Assembly: GCA_050015355.1 (NCBI GenBank)
Contig: JBEKBO010000091.1
Coordinates: 1 to 21,472 of the forward strand
Length of the DNA stretch: 21,472 nt
Origin: CAWBRT01 sp050015355
GTDB lineage: Bacteria > Acidobacteriota > Terriglobia > Terriglobales > Acidobacteriaceae
Direction: 5' to 3'
Position 1 is the first letter of the stretch, and the number at the start of each line of letters is the position of its first letter. This document shows positions 6,487 to 14,431 of this stretch, in pieces. The translations under genes and the position numbers were made by a program. The notes beneath the pieces are model-generated. The model searched no databases and had not been told where the DNA came from. It worked only from the letters and a program-made list of their open reading frames with translations.

Positions 6487-8486
6487 GCCATGCTCTCGAC
6501 CATCGCGTAGATCTGCTGCTCGGTGAAGCCCTGCAGCTCAATGCTCTTGGAAGGACAAACGGAAACGCAGGTTCCGCAACCCATGCACAGGCCGGGGTTC
6601 ACGCGCGCCGTGTGCTTGATGAAAACGCCACGCCCGGTCCGCACCTCGGCGCGATCGATGGCGTGATAGGCGCAGGCCCGGACGCAGGTGTAGCAGGCCG
6701 CGCAGGTCTGTTCGCTAACGCCGGCGATCTCCGGTTCGCGGAGCAGGTGATCGGCCGCCAGCGTAATCTGCACTTTGCTGGCCGCCGCCGAAGCCTGCGC
6801 CACCGATTCGGGGATGTCCTTGGGCGCATGCACCGCGCCGGCGATGTAGATGCCGGCCGTATTGGTCTCGACGGGCCGCAGCTTGGGGTGCGACTCCAGC
6901 AGGAAGCCATGCTCGTCGTAGCCAACGTTCAGCTTCTGGGCAAGTTCCTCGATGCCGGGCGCCGGGCGCATGGCTGACGCCAGCACCACCAGGTCGGCTT
7001 CTACCGTAATCGGCATTCCGGAGAGCGTGTCCGCGCCGCGCACCATCAACTTCCCGTTTTCCTGGGTGATCTTGGAAACCCGGCCGCGATAATAGTTTGC
7101 GCCGTCCTGCTCGATGGCGCGCCGCACGAACTCGTCGTAGCCTTTGCCGCCCGAACGGATGTCCATGTAGAAGACATGCGCTTGCCCGTCATGCACCTTG
7201 TGTTTGTAGAGCATGGTGTGCTTGGCGGTGTACATGCAGCAAATCTTGGAGCAGTAAGCGACGCCTTTCGCGTTGTCGCGCGAGCCGACGCAGGCGATGA
7301 AGGCCACGTTCTTGGGAATCGCGCCGTCCGACGGCCTCTTCAGCACGCCGCCGGTCGGCCCGGAGGCGGATACCAGACGCTCGAACTGGAGCGAATCGAT
7401 CACATCCTTATATTTGCCGTATCCGTATTCGCCGTAGCCGCTCAGCGATTTCTTGTCCTGCTCCTTGGAAATACTGTAGAGCGTGTAACCGGTGGCAACT
7501 ACGACGGCGCCAACGCTTTCTTCGACGAACTTCTCCTGGTCATTGAAGTCGATTGCCCCGGCCTTGCACTTCTTGGCGCAGATTTCGCAACCTTTGCCGC
7601 GCTTCAGCCGCGTGCAGTTGATCTTGTCAATCACGGGACGGGCCGGCACCGCCTGCGGAAACGGGATGTAGATCGCCGGGCGATTGCCCATGCCGTAATC
7701 GAATTCGCTGGGATTCTTCTTGATCGGGCAACTGTTCCAGCAGTCGCCGCAGCCCGTGCACTTGCTCATGTCCACGTAGCGGGGCTTCTGCCGGATCTTA
7801 ACTTTGAAGTTGCCGATGAAGCCCTCGACGGCCTCCACCTCGGAATAGCTGTAAAGCTTGATGCGCGGATGCTGGCCGACTTCCACCATGCGCGGAGTCA
7901 GGATGCACTGCGAGCAGTCCAGGGTTGGGAAGGTCTCGGAAAGGCCGGCCATCTTGCCGCCGATGGCAGGCTCGCGCTCCACCATCACCACTTCGTAGCC
8001 GGCGTCGGCGATGTCGAGCGCCGCCTGAATCCCGGCGACTCCACCGCCGATGACCATCGCACGGCGCGTCACCGGCACACTGATGGGAGCCAGCGCCCGG
8101 TCGTTGCGCACCTTCTGCACGGACATGCGGATAATGTCGATCGCCTTATGGGTGGCGGCCCCGCGGTCATGGTGTACCCACGAGCAATGCTCGCGGACGT
8201 TGGCCATCTCCACCAGGTATGGATTCAGTCCCGCGGTTTGCGCGGCTTTGCGGAAGGTCTTGAGGTGCATGTGCGGCGAACAGGAGGCAACGACGATGCC
8301 ATCCAAATGCTCGGAGGCGATCTTCTCGCGCACGATGCTCTGTCCCGGGTCCGAGCACATGTACTTGTAGTTCAAGGAGCAGACGACTCCAGGCAGCTCG
8401 CCAATCTGCTTGGCGACTTCATCCACGTCGACCGTGCGCGCGATATTTTCGCCGCACCAGCACGTAAAGACACCGATTCTGGACAT
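6483..8486 (-). CDS. hdrA: HdrA, FAD iron-sulfur subunit of heterodisulfide reductase
   Basis: A full-length 667-residue HdrA, the flavin and [4Fe-4S] hub where electron bifurcation occurs in characterised Hdr complexes. The N-terminus has the CxCGxNI motif (C9, C11) and conserved cysteines 36, 44, 69 and 101. The FAD Rossmann motif is at VIGGGVAGIQAALDIADAG, about 145-163. Cys-191/194 (DCSQCILTPRM) follow. A first ferredoxin insert has C243, C246, C249 and C253, with C291, C300, C303 and C307 as a second set. C399 and the C412/C416/C417 group lie in the thioredoxin-reductase-like part. The C-terminus has two more clusters (C595-C605 and C634-C644). It begins three bases after hdrB ends and overlaps flxDC by four bases. 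No key element appears missing. Confidence 0.93.
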   Translation of the reverse strand: MSRIGVFTCWCGENIARTVDVDEVAKQIGELPGVVCSLNYKYMCSDPGQSIVREKIASEHLDGIVVASCSPHMHLKTFRKAAQTAGLNPYLVEMANVREHCSWVHHDRGAATHKAIDIIRMSVQKVRNDRALAPISVPVTRRAMVIGGGVAGIQAALDIADAGYEVVMVEREPAIGGKMAGLSETFPTLDCSQCILTPRMVEVGQHPRIKLYSYSEVEAVEGFIGNFKVKIRQKPRYVDMSKCTGCGDCWNSCPIKKNPSEFDYGMGNRPAIYIPFPQAVPARPVIDKINCTRLKRGKGCEICAKKCKAGAIDFNDQEKFVEESVGAVVVATGYTLYSISKEQDKKSLSGYGEYGYGKYKDVIDSLQFERLVSASGPTGGVLKRPSDGAIPKNVAFIACVGSRDNAKGVAYCSKICCMYTAKHTMLYKHKVHDGQAHVFYMDIRSGGKGYDEFVRRAIEQDGANYYRGRVSKITQENGKLMVRGADTLSGMPITVEADLVVLASAMRPAPGIEELAQKLNVGYDEHGFLLESHPKLRPVETNTAGIYIAGAVHAPKDIPESVAQASAAASKVQITLAADHLLREPEIAGVSEQTCAACYTCVRACAYHAIDRAEVRTGRGVFIKHTARVNPGLCMGCGTCVSVCPSKSIELQGFTEQQIYAMVESMA

Positions 8487-8489
8487 GAT

Positions 8490-9425
8490 CTAGTGTTCCG
8501 ATCCGGAATCCCCGGCGACTGCCTTTGCCGCACTCGCTGTGGCGGAAGGTCCGGAGTTCTCGCCGACCGCCGTTTTTGCACTCGTAGGCGCGGGGGTAAC
8601 GAAATGCCGGTCGATGCCCAACTGCTCGCCGGACAAGCCCAAAGCCAGCCCGACAACGTCGGACAGGTAATACACCATCAGGTCGAGCTTCTTGCCGTAC
8701 TTGCGTTCCACTGCCGCCTGCTTCATGTCAAGGTTGACGTGGCACATGGGGCAGGCGACGACGACGCAGTTCGCGCCGTGCTCGACAGCGTTGCTAAGAA
8801 TCTTGCAAGCGAGTTCCAATACCGTGTCTTCGCTCGCCATGGTCATGCCCGCGCCGCAACACTCGGTCTTGTAACTCCACTCCACCGTCTTGGCGCCGAG
8901 CGCCGCCAGCAGCGTTTCCATGGACTTGGGTTGTTCGAAGTCGTCGAACTTGACGACGCCCGGCGGGCGAAGCAGCAGGCAGCCGTAGTAACACGCCGCC
9001 GTCATCGATTCGAGCGGTTGCTTGACGGCTGTCTTGAGACGATCTCCGCCGATGTTCTCGAACAACTGGATGAGGTTGAGGACCTCGGCGTCTCCGCGAA
9101 GCTCGGCTTCGACGATCTGCGATAGCTCCTGGCGCACGCTATCGTCGGCGACCGCCTGGCGCACCTTCAGAAGTTGCATCGAACACAGCGGACAGGGGGC
9201 AAAAACTTCTTTAAATCCGTCGCGTTCGGCCAGGGCCAGATTCCTGGCGGGAAGGGCCAGAGCCAGCTTGTGGTTCAGCGAGTGCGCCGCCGTCGCTCCG
9301 CAACAGATCCAGTCCTTCACTTCCTGGAGGCTGACGCCAAGCGCGCCCAAGCAGGCTTTCAGCGACTGATCGTAGTCATTGGACGAGCCATGCAGCGCGC
9401 ATCCGGGATAGTAGCCGATGTTCAT
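8490..9425 (-). CDS. hdrB: HdrB, disulfide-reducing subunit with two CCG domains
   Basis: HdrB holds the non-cubane [4Fe-4S] clusters that cleave the heterodisulfide. From the ATG at 9425 the product is 311 residues and begins MNIGYYPGCALHG, as family members do. The first CCG motif is C9-X31-C41C42-X35-C78-X2-C81. The second runs through AACYYGC, TECCGAGM and VACPMCHVNLD. Both are complete. A start at 9500 would add 25 Arg-rich residues that overlap hdrC and match nothing in the family, so I reject it. The start overlaps the hdrC stop by four bases (ATGA). About 35 residues of Ala/Ser/Thr-rich low-complexity tail follow GLSGEQLGIDRHF. The substrate in a bacterium without coenzyme M/B is unknown. 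Confidence 0.92.
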   Translation of the reverse strand: MNIGYYPGCALHGSSNDYDQSLKACLGALGVSLQEVKDWICCGATAAHSLNHKLALALPARNLALAERDGFKEVFAPCPLCSMQLLKVRQAVADDSVRQELSQIVEAELRGDAEVLNLIQLFENIGGDRLKTAVKQPLESMTAACYYGCLLLRPPGVVKFDDFEQPKSMETLLAALGAKTVEWSYKTECCGAGMTMASEDTVLELACKILSNAVEHGANCVVVACPMCHVNLDMKQAAVERKYGKKLDLMVYYLSDVVGLALGLSGEQLGIDRHFVTPAPTSAKTAVGENSGPSATASAAKAVAGDSGSEH

Positions 9426-10018
9426 TTGGCGACGGCCTCCACGGGAGCCCCGGCGGGGGATGGCGCGCAACGGGCGTAAATGCGGCCGACAACCGCGCAA
9501 TCGCGCACCCGTTCGGATGCCAGATGCAGCTTCTTACGCGACATTAGCTGCGGAGCCAGCCCGGCATCCTTGAAAAGGAACGCAAGCTGCCGCGTGCGCG
9601 ACAGCACAGCAAGCTTGAAACGCGCGATCAGTTCCAACTCATTCAAACGGCCGTTGCGCTTGATGTTGTCGAGGAATGCCTGCTGAAAGGCCACCACGGT
9701 TTGCGCCTCGGGACTCACCTTGCCTTCCCGCAGCGAGAACTCACGCAGCGCGTCCAGGACGGCGGCACAATCAACTTGCTTGGGACACCTCGCCGAGCAG
9801 GTCAGACACGATACGCAGGCCCAGATCGAAGGCGAAGTCAAGGCAAGATCGTCGCGACCGAGTTGCAGTAGCCGGATCAGTTGATTCGGCACCAGGTCCA
9901 TACGCGAGGCGACCGGGCAGCCGGCCGTACACTTGCCACACTGATAGCAGTTTGCGAGTTTGCTGCCGGCAAGCGATTCAATACGCGCAGAGTGCGTGAT
10001 AGTGCCAGACGGTTCCAT
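9422..10018 (-). CDS. hdrC: HdrC, ferredoxin-type subunit of heterodisulfide reductase
   Basis: HdrC relays electrons between HdrA and HdrB. From the ATG at 10018 it has 198 residues, typical for the family, with two classical [4Fe-4S] motifs: C24-X2-C27-X2-C30-X3-C34P and C68-X2-C71-X2-C74-X3-C78P. The frame is open upstream to 10177, but those 53 extra residues are unlike HdrC, so I prefer MEPSGTITHSARIESLAG. The start has no Shine-Dalgarno sequence. An AATACT seven bases before the ATG could be a -10 box, giving a very short leader, but no -35 is visible. It is the first gene of the hdrCBA-flxDC-flxB-flxA operon. Confidence 0.88.
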   Translation of the reverse strand: MEPSGTITHSARIESLAGSKLANCYQCGKCTAGCPVASRMDLVPNQLIRLLQLGRDDLALTSPSIWACVSCLTCSARCPKQVDCAAVLDALREFSLREGKVSPEAQTVVAFQQAFLDNIKRNGRLNELELIARFKLAVLSRTRQLAFLFKDAGLAPQLMSRKKLHLASERVRDCAVVGRIYARCAPSPAGAPVEAVAK

Positions 10019-10423
10019 GGGAGTCAGTATTACTTTATGTTGAATGCGGAGCTTCGCAGTGACGGGCGGCACGTCATCGCGTAATGCAGGGCACACCCGC
10101 AACCCAAAGGAGAAGCCGATGCGGCACGTAACGGGTAGCAGTGGACTACGAGGAGCCGACGGGTATGGCTTTCCCAACCCAACGATTGCAATAGCCTAGG
10201 GTGCTTGCCCGATAGGTATATCCCGACACAAACTCGGACTGTCATGGCGAGCGAAGTCGAGCCACCTTTTGTTTCTGGTGCTGAAAAACAAAGGGTGGCT
10301 CCACTCCGCGCCCAAATCGCATCTTGCTTCTCGAATGTTACGGGTACGCAGCTTGGCTACTCCGGCTACGCGCGCTCGGCGCTCCGGTCGCCATGACATC
10401 TGCTGGGAATTCGGATACCCCAA
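10019..10423. other. Intergenic region between hdrC and ppk
   Basis: About 400 bases without a supported gene. It holds the presumed promoter of the Hdr-Flx operon (minus strand) and the end of ppk, plus a MITE-like element at 10240-10398 listed separately. I looked for an FNR-type box (TTGAT-N4-ATCAA) between 10019 and 10239 and saw no convincing match, and no strong sigma-70 promoter. Confidence 0.5.
10240..10398. mobile_element. 159-bp MITE-like element with terminal inverted repeats
   Basis: The left end TGTCATGGCGA (10240-10250) is the exact reverse complement of the right end TCGCCATGACA (10388-10398), and the match extends to 15 of 17 bases. Just inside the left end is a long hairpin: GAGCCACCTTTTGTTT (from 10259) pairs with AAACAAAGGGTGGCTC with one G-U pair. 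The left 70 bases recur at 18415-18483. It encodes nothing and no clear target duplication flanks it. A non-autonomous repeat mobilised in trans is the simplest reading. Confidence 0.65.
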
Positions 10424-12613
10424 CTAGGTCTTGGAGGTGAAAGGTTTTTTCTTCAGCAACACGTTCTGAGCGCTGATTGGTTCTTCACCCGAGCCGGGTT
10501 GCCGCCGGACGTAGGTGCCGTCCGGCTTCATTTCGCGCGCCTTGACGTTGTCGGCGAGGTACGTGCCGAGCACGTTGTCGTGGAGATGGCGAATCATTTT
10601 CCGGTCCTCGATCGGGAATAACAACTCAACCCGCCGGTTGAGATTCCGCGGCATCAGGTCCGAACTGCCGAGGTAGATGCACTCTTCGCCATTGTTGCGG
10701 AAATAATAGATGCGGCTGTGTTCGAGGAAGCGTCCAACAATGCTGATGACGCGGATATTATCGCTGACCCCGGGGATTTCCGGACGCAGACAGCAGATGC
10801 CGCGCACCAGCAGATCGATTTTCACTCCCGCCTGCGAGGCTTGGTACAACAGCCGGATCATCTTCTTATCGACCAGCGCGTTCATCTTGAGGATCATCCT
10901 GCCGTTGCCGTGGTTGCGCTGGTGTTCGATTTCGCGTTCGATCAACTGCGCGAATTTTTTTCGCAGGTTCGTCGGCGCAACCAGCAGCTTGCGGTAATCG
11001 GTCTTGGCGGAATAGCCGGTCAGATAATTGAAAAGGTCGGTTACGTCGGCAGCCAGATCCTCGTCGGTAGTGAGCAAGCCGAGGTCTGTGTAAAGGTGCG
11101 CGGTAACGGCATTGTAGTTGCCGGTTGCCAGGTGAACGTATCGCCGGATGCTGTTGCCCTCGCGGCGGACAATCAGCATCGCCTTGCAATGGACCTTAAG
11201 GCCGACGAGGCCGTAGACGACGTGAGCGCCCTGTTGCTCCAAAGCCCGGGCCCAGCCGATATTGCTCTCCTCATCGAAACGCGCCTTGAGTTCGACTACG
11301 GCAGCTACCTGCTTGGGATCTTCCATGGCCTCAAGCAGCGCCTGCACCGCGGGAGAGTTCCTGCCCACGCGGTACAAGGTCATCTTGATGGCCAGCACCC
11401 CGGGATCGCCAGCCGCAAGCTGTAACAGATCGATGATCGGCTGAAAGGAATCAAATGGCTGGTGCAGCAGGATGTCACGTTGGCGGATGACGGAGAAAAT
11501 GTCCTCATCCTCGTTTTCAGGCTCCAAATCCGCCGGCACGTTGGGAACAAAGGGATGCCACTTGAGGTCGGGCCGGTTCAGCGCGACCAGGTGTTTCAGG
11601 CGGCCGAATGAAAGCGGACCGTTCTGCTTGTAGATGCACTCCGGCTCGATTTCCAGGTTGGTAACCAGTATCTTGAGCATGCTGGAAGACATGCCGGTGT
11701 TCACCTGCAATCGGACCACGGCTCCAAAGCGGCGCTGGCGGACACCCTCTTCCATCACCTCCAGCAAATCTCCGGCGTCCAACTCGTCCTTGGTCGCCAA
11801 ATCGGCGTTGCGGGTAATGTGAAACGGATGCGCTTCGACGATTTGCATGCCGGGAAACAGTTTGCCGAGGTTCGCCGCGATCAGGTCTTCCAGCCATAAG
11901 AACGACTGTTCGTTGCCCGCCTTGCCGCCGTTTTTGCGCCGTGGCGCACGGTCGATGGGCACCAGTTGCGGCAGCGTATCGGGCACTTTGACGCGTGCAA
12001 AACACTCCTCGCCGTGGTTGTCCCGGATCAGGACGGCAAGGTTCAAACTCAAATTCGAAATGTGAGGGAAGGGATGACCCGGATCAAAGGCCAGAGGAGT
12101 CAGCACCGGAAGAACCGTGTCATCGAAATAACGATCCGCCTTGGCCTGCTGCCGCGGGGTGAGCTGAGCGTATTCCAGCAGGTGAATGCCGCTGGCCTCC
12201 AGAGCCGGGAGCAACTTCCTGCGGAAGCAGCGCTGAGCCGCGGCGAGCAGCGAAGCGACGCCCTTGCGGATCGCTTCCAACTGCTCGATGGAGTCCATGC
12301 CGTCCGGTCCTTCTTCGGAGATTCCCGAGTCAACCTCGGCCATGAGGCCGGAGACCCGCACCATGAAGAACTCGTCCAGATTGGAGCCGACGATGGAAAG
12401 GAAAAAGATGCGCTCCAGCAGCGGGTTGGAGGCGTCCTGCGCCTCTTCCAAAACTCGCCATTGGAAGGCCAGCAGACTTAATTCACGATTGACGTAGTAG
12501 GACGGATCGTCAAGATCAATCAGCCCAACCCTCTTTTCCAGTGGCTTTGAATCGTATGCTTCGTCGTTTGTCACAGGCGTCAACTGAGTGTTGGTTGTCA
12601 TACGAGGAGCCAT
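10424..12613 (-). CDS. ppk: Polyphosphate kinase 1
   Basis: A 729-residue PPK1, which makes inorganic polyphosphate reversibly from ATP. The N-terminal domain starts with YYVNRELSLLAFQWRVLEEA (about 39-58) and SIVGSNLDEFFMVRVSGL. The catalytic domain has MTLYRVG (411-417), KARFDEESNIGWARALE, and the histidine that is phosphorylated during catalysis, H475 in GLKVHCKAM. H494 (YVHLATGNYN) and H632 (LEHSRIYYF) match the other conserved histidines. The length fits the family. An ATG four codons inside (12601) is an alternative start; neither has a clear ribosome binding site. It is transcribed away from the GH1 gene and ends close to the MITE-like element. CHAD and Nudix genes follow a few kilobases away, which fits polyphosphate metabolism. 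Confidence 0.96.
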   Translation of the reverse strand: MAPRMTTNTQLTPVTNDEAYDSKPLEKRVGLIDLDDPSYYVNRELSLLAFQWRVLEEAQDASNPLLERIFFLSIVGSNLDEFFMVRVSGLMAEVDSGISEEGPDGMDSIEQLEAIRKGVASLLAAAQRCFRRKLLPALEASGIHLLEYAQLTPRQQAKADRYFDDTVLPVLTPLAFDPGHPFPHISNLSLNLAVLIRDNHGEECFARVKVPDTLPQLVPIDRAPRRKNGGKAGNEQSFLWLEDLIAANLGKLFPGMQIVEAHPFHITRNADLATKDELDAGDLLEVMEEGVRQRRFGAVVRLQVNTGMSSSMLKILVTNLEIEPECIYKQNGPLSFGRLKHLVALNRPDLKWHPFVPNVPADLEPENEDEDIFSVIRQRDILLHQPFDSFQPIIDLLQLAAGDPGVLAIKMTLYRVGRNSPAVQALLEAMEDPKQVAAVVELKARFDEESNIGWARALEQQGAHVVYGLVGLKVHCKAMLIVRREGNSIRRYVHLATGNYNAVTAHLYTDLGLLTTDEDLAADVTDLFNYLTGYSAKTDYRKLLVAPTNLRKKFAQLIEREIEHQRNHGNGRMILKMNALVDKKMIRLLYQASQAGVKIDLLVRGICCLRPEIPGVSDNIRVISIVGRFLEHSRIYYFRNNGEECIYLGSSDLMPRNLNRRVELLFPIEDRKMIRHLHDNVLGTYLADNVKAREMKPDGTYVRRQPGSGEEPISAQNVLLKKKPFTSKT

Positions 12614-12748
12614 TCAGACCGCAGCGTCAGAACCACAAGCACGGCACTAGCTCGAGCAGTTTCAGAACAGGTGTACCCGGAGCCGGGCTGCATGGGAGTT
12701 ACCTTTCGCGAAACTGGCCTGGAAACAACGTCCACAGACAGGCAGTCC

Positions 12749-12778
12749 ATCATACCGCGAGGCACGCAACCCTGTAAG
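12749..12778 (-). promoter_or_regulatory. Candidate ppk promoter
   Basis: On the minus strand TATGAT (12749-12754) matches the -10 consensus at five of six positions and CTTACA (12773-12778) matches the -35 at four of six, with an 18-bp spacer. This would give a leader of about 130 bases for ppk. Confidence 0.4.
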
Positions 12779-12812
12779 TGGTTGCGTTGAGGTCGGTGGA
12801 AATTGCCGACTT

Positions 12813-12829
12813 TTTAACGTTCCTTTAAC
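12813..12829. promoter_or_regulatory. Pho-box-like direct repeat upstream of ppk
   Basis: TTTAAC-GTTCC-TTTAAC is two identical hexamers with an 11-bp period, the helical spacing of PhoB/PhoP-type sites. A third related TTCAAC follows at 12838, again with GTTCC after it. The site is about 35 bp upstream of the candidate ppk -35 box. A similar arrangement occurs at 15975-15991. Function is inferred from spacing and gene context only. Confidence 0.35.
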
Positions 12830-12944
12830 AATACCGCTTCAACGTTCCTGACGGGGATTCTCTAAGTGATTGTGCTTGTGTTACTTATCTATTCCGGAAA
12901 GTGTTTCAGGAAGGCGAGGTAGAGGGCGGGCGGGGTGCGGCCTG

Positions 12945-12960
12945 ATTACTCATAAGTAAT
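12945..12960. promoter_or_regulatory. Palindrome in the ppk-GH1 intergenic region
   Basis: ATTACT-CATA-AGTAAT is a perfect inverted repeat with 6-bp arms, 140 bases upstream of the GH1 start. It is AT-rich in a GC-rich context and could be an operator. The rest of the 486-base gap between ppk and the GH1 gene holds no supported gene. Confidence 0.3.
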
Positions 12961-13021
12961 TCTGGCTCCCCGAGATTTAGTTTTGCGGTCATGCACGAAG
13001 GTTGAATTGGCATGAAATTAT

Positions 13022-13074
13022 GGTGAATTTCACCGCGATTGACAATTAACTCTATCGTAATAAAAGTTCGATAG
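13022..13074 (+). promoter_or_regulatory. GH1 promoter with two overlapping palindromes
   Basis: A perfect -35 TTGACA (13039-13044) is followed after 16 bp by TAAAAG (13061-13066). GGTGAATTTCACC (13022-13034) is a palindrome just upstream of the -35. CTATCG (13052-13057) and CGATAG (13069-13074) form an inverted repeat that straddles the -10. The arrangement suggests a regulated promoter with an operator over the polymerase site. Confidence 0.5.
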
Positions 13075-13099
13075 TAAGTAGACTAGAGAGAGTTGCCAT

Positions 13100-14431
13100 G
13101 TGGTGCATGCATTGAGCTTCCCATTCGATTTTCTTTGGGGCGTGTCGACCTCGGCACACCAGTTTGAAGGTGGGAACCTCGACAACCAGTGGGCCGCGTG
13201 GGAGCGCCGTGGCGGAATCCGCTCCGGGCACACCTGCGCCGCCGCATGCAACTGGTGGCAGGAGGCGGAAGCGGATCTGGATCTGTGTCGCGATTTAGGC
13301 TTGAACGCCATCCGCATCTCGGTCGACTGGGGACGGGTGGAACCGGCTGAAGGCCAGTGGAACCGGAGCGCCATGGCACGTTATCGCGCGATGCTGTGCG
13401 CGGCAGTGCAGCGCGGGATGCGGCCGTTCGTGACGTTGCACCACTTTACCCATCCGCAATGGTTGGAAGAGTCGGGCGGGTTCACCGCCATGAGCGCCGC
13501 CGGCAAGTTCGCGCTTTTTGCCGAACGAATGGCCGGCGAGCTGGGCGAGTTCTGCCGGGACTGGCTGACCTTCAACGAACCGAATGTCTATGCCAGTTTC
13601 GGTTATGTATTCGGCGAATTCCCGCCGGGTTTGCGCTATCGCATGTATGACTATGCGCTGGTGATGGCCACCATGCATCGGGCGCATGCGCTAGCCTATG
13701 AGCGCATCCACCGCGTGCAACCGGAGGCCGCTGTCGGCATCGCCACCAACTGGGTCGAGTTCCAGGCGGCAAGCAATTCGGCCTCCGACCGGTTGATGGC
13801 TTACGCCTACGACACGGTTTTCAATCGCTCTACACTGCAAATGCTCACCTGCGGCAATTTGCAGTTTCCCTTCGGAGCGCTCGCGCCGGAGGTTCCCGAG
13901 GTGATGCAAAAGATTGATTTCATTGGGCTGAATGTCTACAACCGTCTGCACGTGCGAGCCCCCTGGAACGAGGCTTCGCGTCGCAGCGGCGGACTGTTCG
14001 TGCCCGACGACGCGCCGCAGGGCGATCACGGAGTCGAATTGCCTTACGGCGAAGCCTATCCGGACGCGATCGTGGCGGCCGCAACCGAATATGCGAGCCT
14101 CGGCGTTCCGCTCTATATCACGGAAAACGGAGTGCCGGATCGCGCCGACCGCATCCGCCCGTGGGTGATCGTGCAAAGCTTGCGGCGTATACAGGATCTG
14201 GTTACGCGCGGAGTCAACGTGCGTGGATATTTCCACTGGAGCGTGGTTGACAACTTCGAATGGAGCGAGGGCTGGACCCTGCGCTTCGGGCTTTATGAGA
14301 TGGACCCGGTGACACAGACCAGAAGACCCAGAGCGAGCGCCGCCTTATATCGCGACATCATTGCGCGGAACGGATTGAGTTACGAGCAGCTCAGCAGGTT
14401 CTCTGAACCGCCCGCCCCATGCAGCGGCTAA
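13100..14431 (+). CDS. Glycoside hydrolase family 1 (beta-glucosidase-like)
   Basis: A 443-residue GH1 enzyme, a TIM-barrel retaining beta-glycosidase, with no signal peptide, so cytoplasmic. FLWGVSTSAHQFEGG near the N-terminus is the family signature that contacts the sugar. The acid/base glutamate is in TFNEPNVYASFGY and the nucleophile in LYITENGVPD. HWSVVDNFEWSEGW near the C-terminus holds the aglycone-binding Trp/Glu residues. The start is a GTG at 13100, seven bases after GAGAGAG; GTG at 13103 is equally possible. An ATG at 13098 overlaps the start in another frame and opens a six-codon frame only. The stop overlaps the converging glycosyltransferase stop. Beta-glucosidase, galactosidase or fucosidase activity cannot be separated by sequence alone. 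Confidence 0.93.
   Translation: MVHALSFPFDFLWGVSTSAHQFEGGNLDNQWAAWERRGGIRSGHTCAAACNWWQEAEADLDLCRDLGLNAIRISVDWGRVEPAEGQWNRSAMARYRAMLCAAVQRGMRPFVTLHHFTHPQWLEESGGFTAMSAAGKFALFAERMAGELGEFCRDWLTFNEPNVYASFGYVFGEFPPGLRYRMYDYALVMATMHRAHALAYERIHRVQPEAAVGIATNWVEFQAASNSASDRLMAYAYDTVFNRSTLQMLTCGNLQFPFGALAPEVPEVMQKIDFIGLNVYNRLHVRAPWNEASRRSGGLFVPDDAPQGDHGVELPYGEAYPDAIVAAATEYASLGVPLYITENGVPDRADRIRPWVIVQSLRRIQDLVTRGVNVRGYFHWSVVDNFEWSEGWTLRFGLYEMDPVTQTRRPRASAALYRDIIARNGLSYEQLSRFSEPPAPCSG

Noticed and set aside
5614..6977. Plus-strand open frames of 298 and 193 codons
   Set aside because: Antisense to flxDC and hdrA, whose reading frames have clear Fe-S motifs.
7176..9125. A 649-codon open frame on the plus strand
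   Set aside because: It lies antisense to hdrA and hdrB, which show complete domains and cofactor motifs; its translation is His/Arg/Val-rich with no recognisable domain. Long antisense frames are common in GC-rich coding DNA.
9426..9500. Longer start for HdrB at 9500
   Set aside because: The added 25 residues are Arg-rich, overlap hdrC coding sequence and precede the conserved MNIGYYPGC start; the ATGA overlap at 9422-9425 explains translation.
10019..10239. FNR box controlling the Flx-Hdr operon
   Set aside because: I looked for TTGAT-N4-ATCAA and close variants upstream of hdrC and found none good enough to report.
10718..11425. A 235-codon open frame on the plus strand
   Set aside because: Antisense shadow of the well-supported ppk gene.
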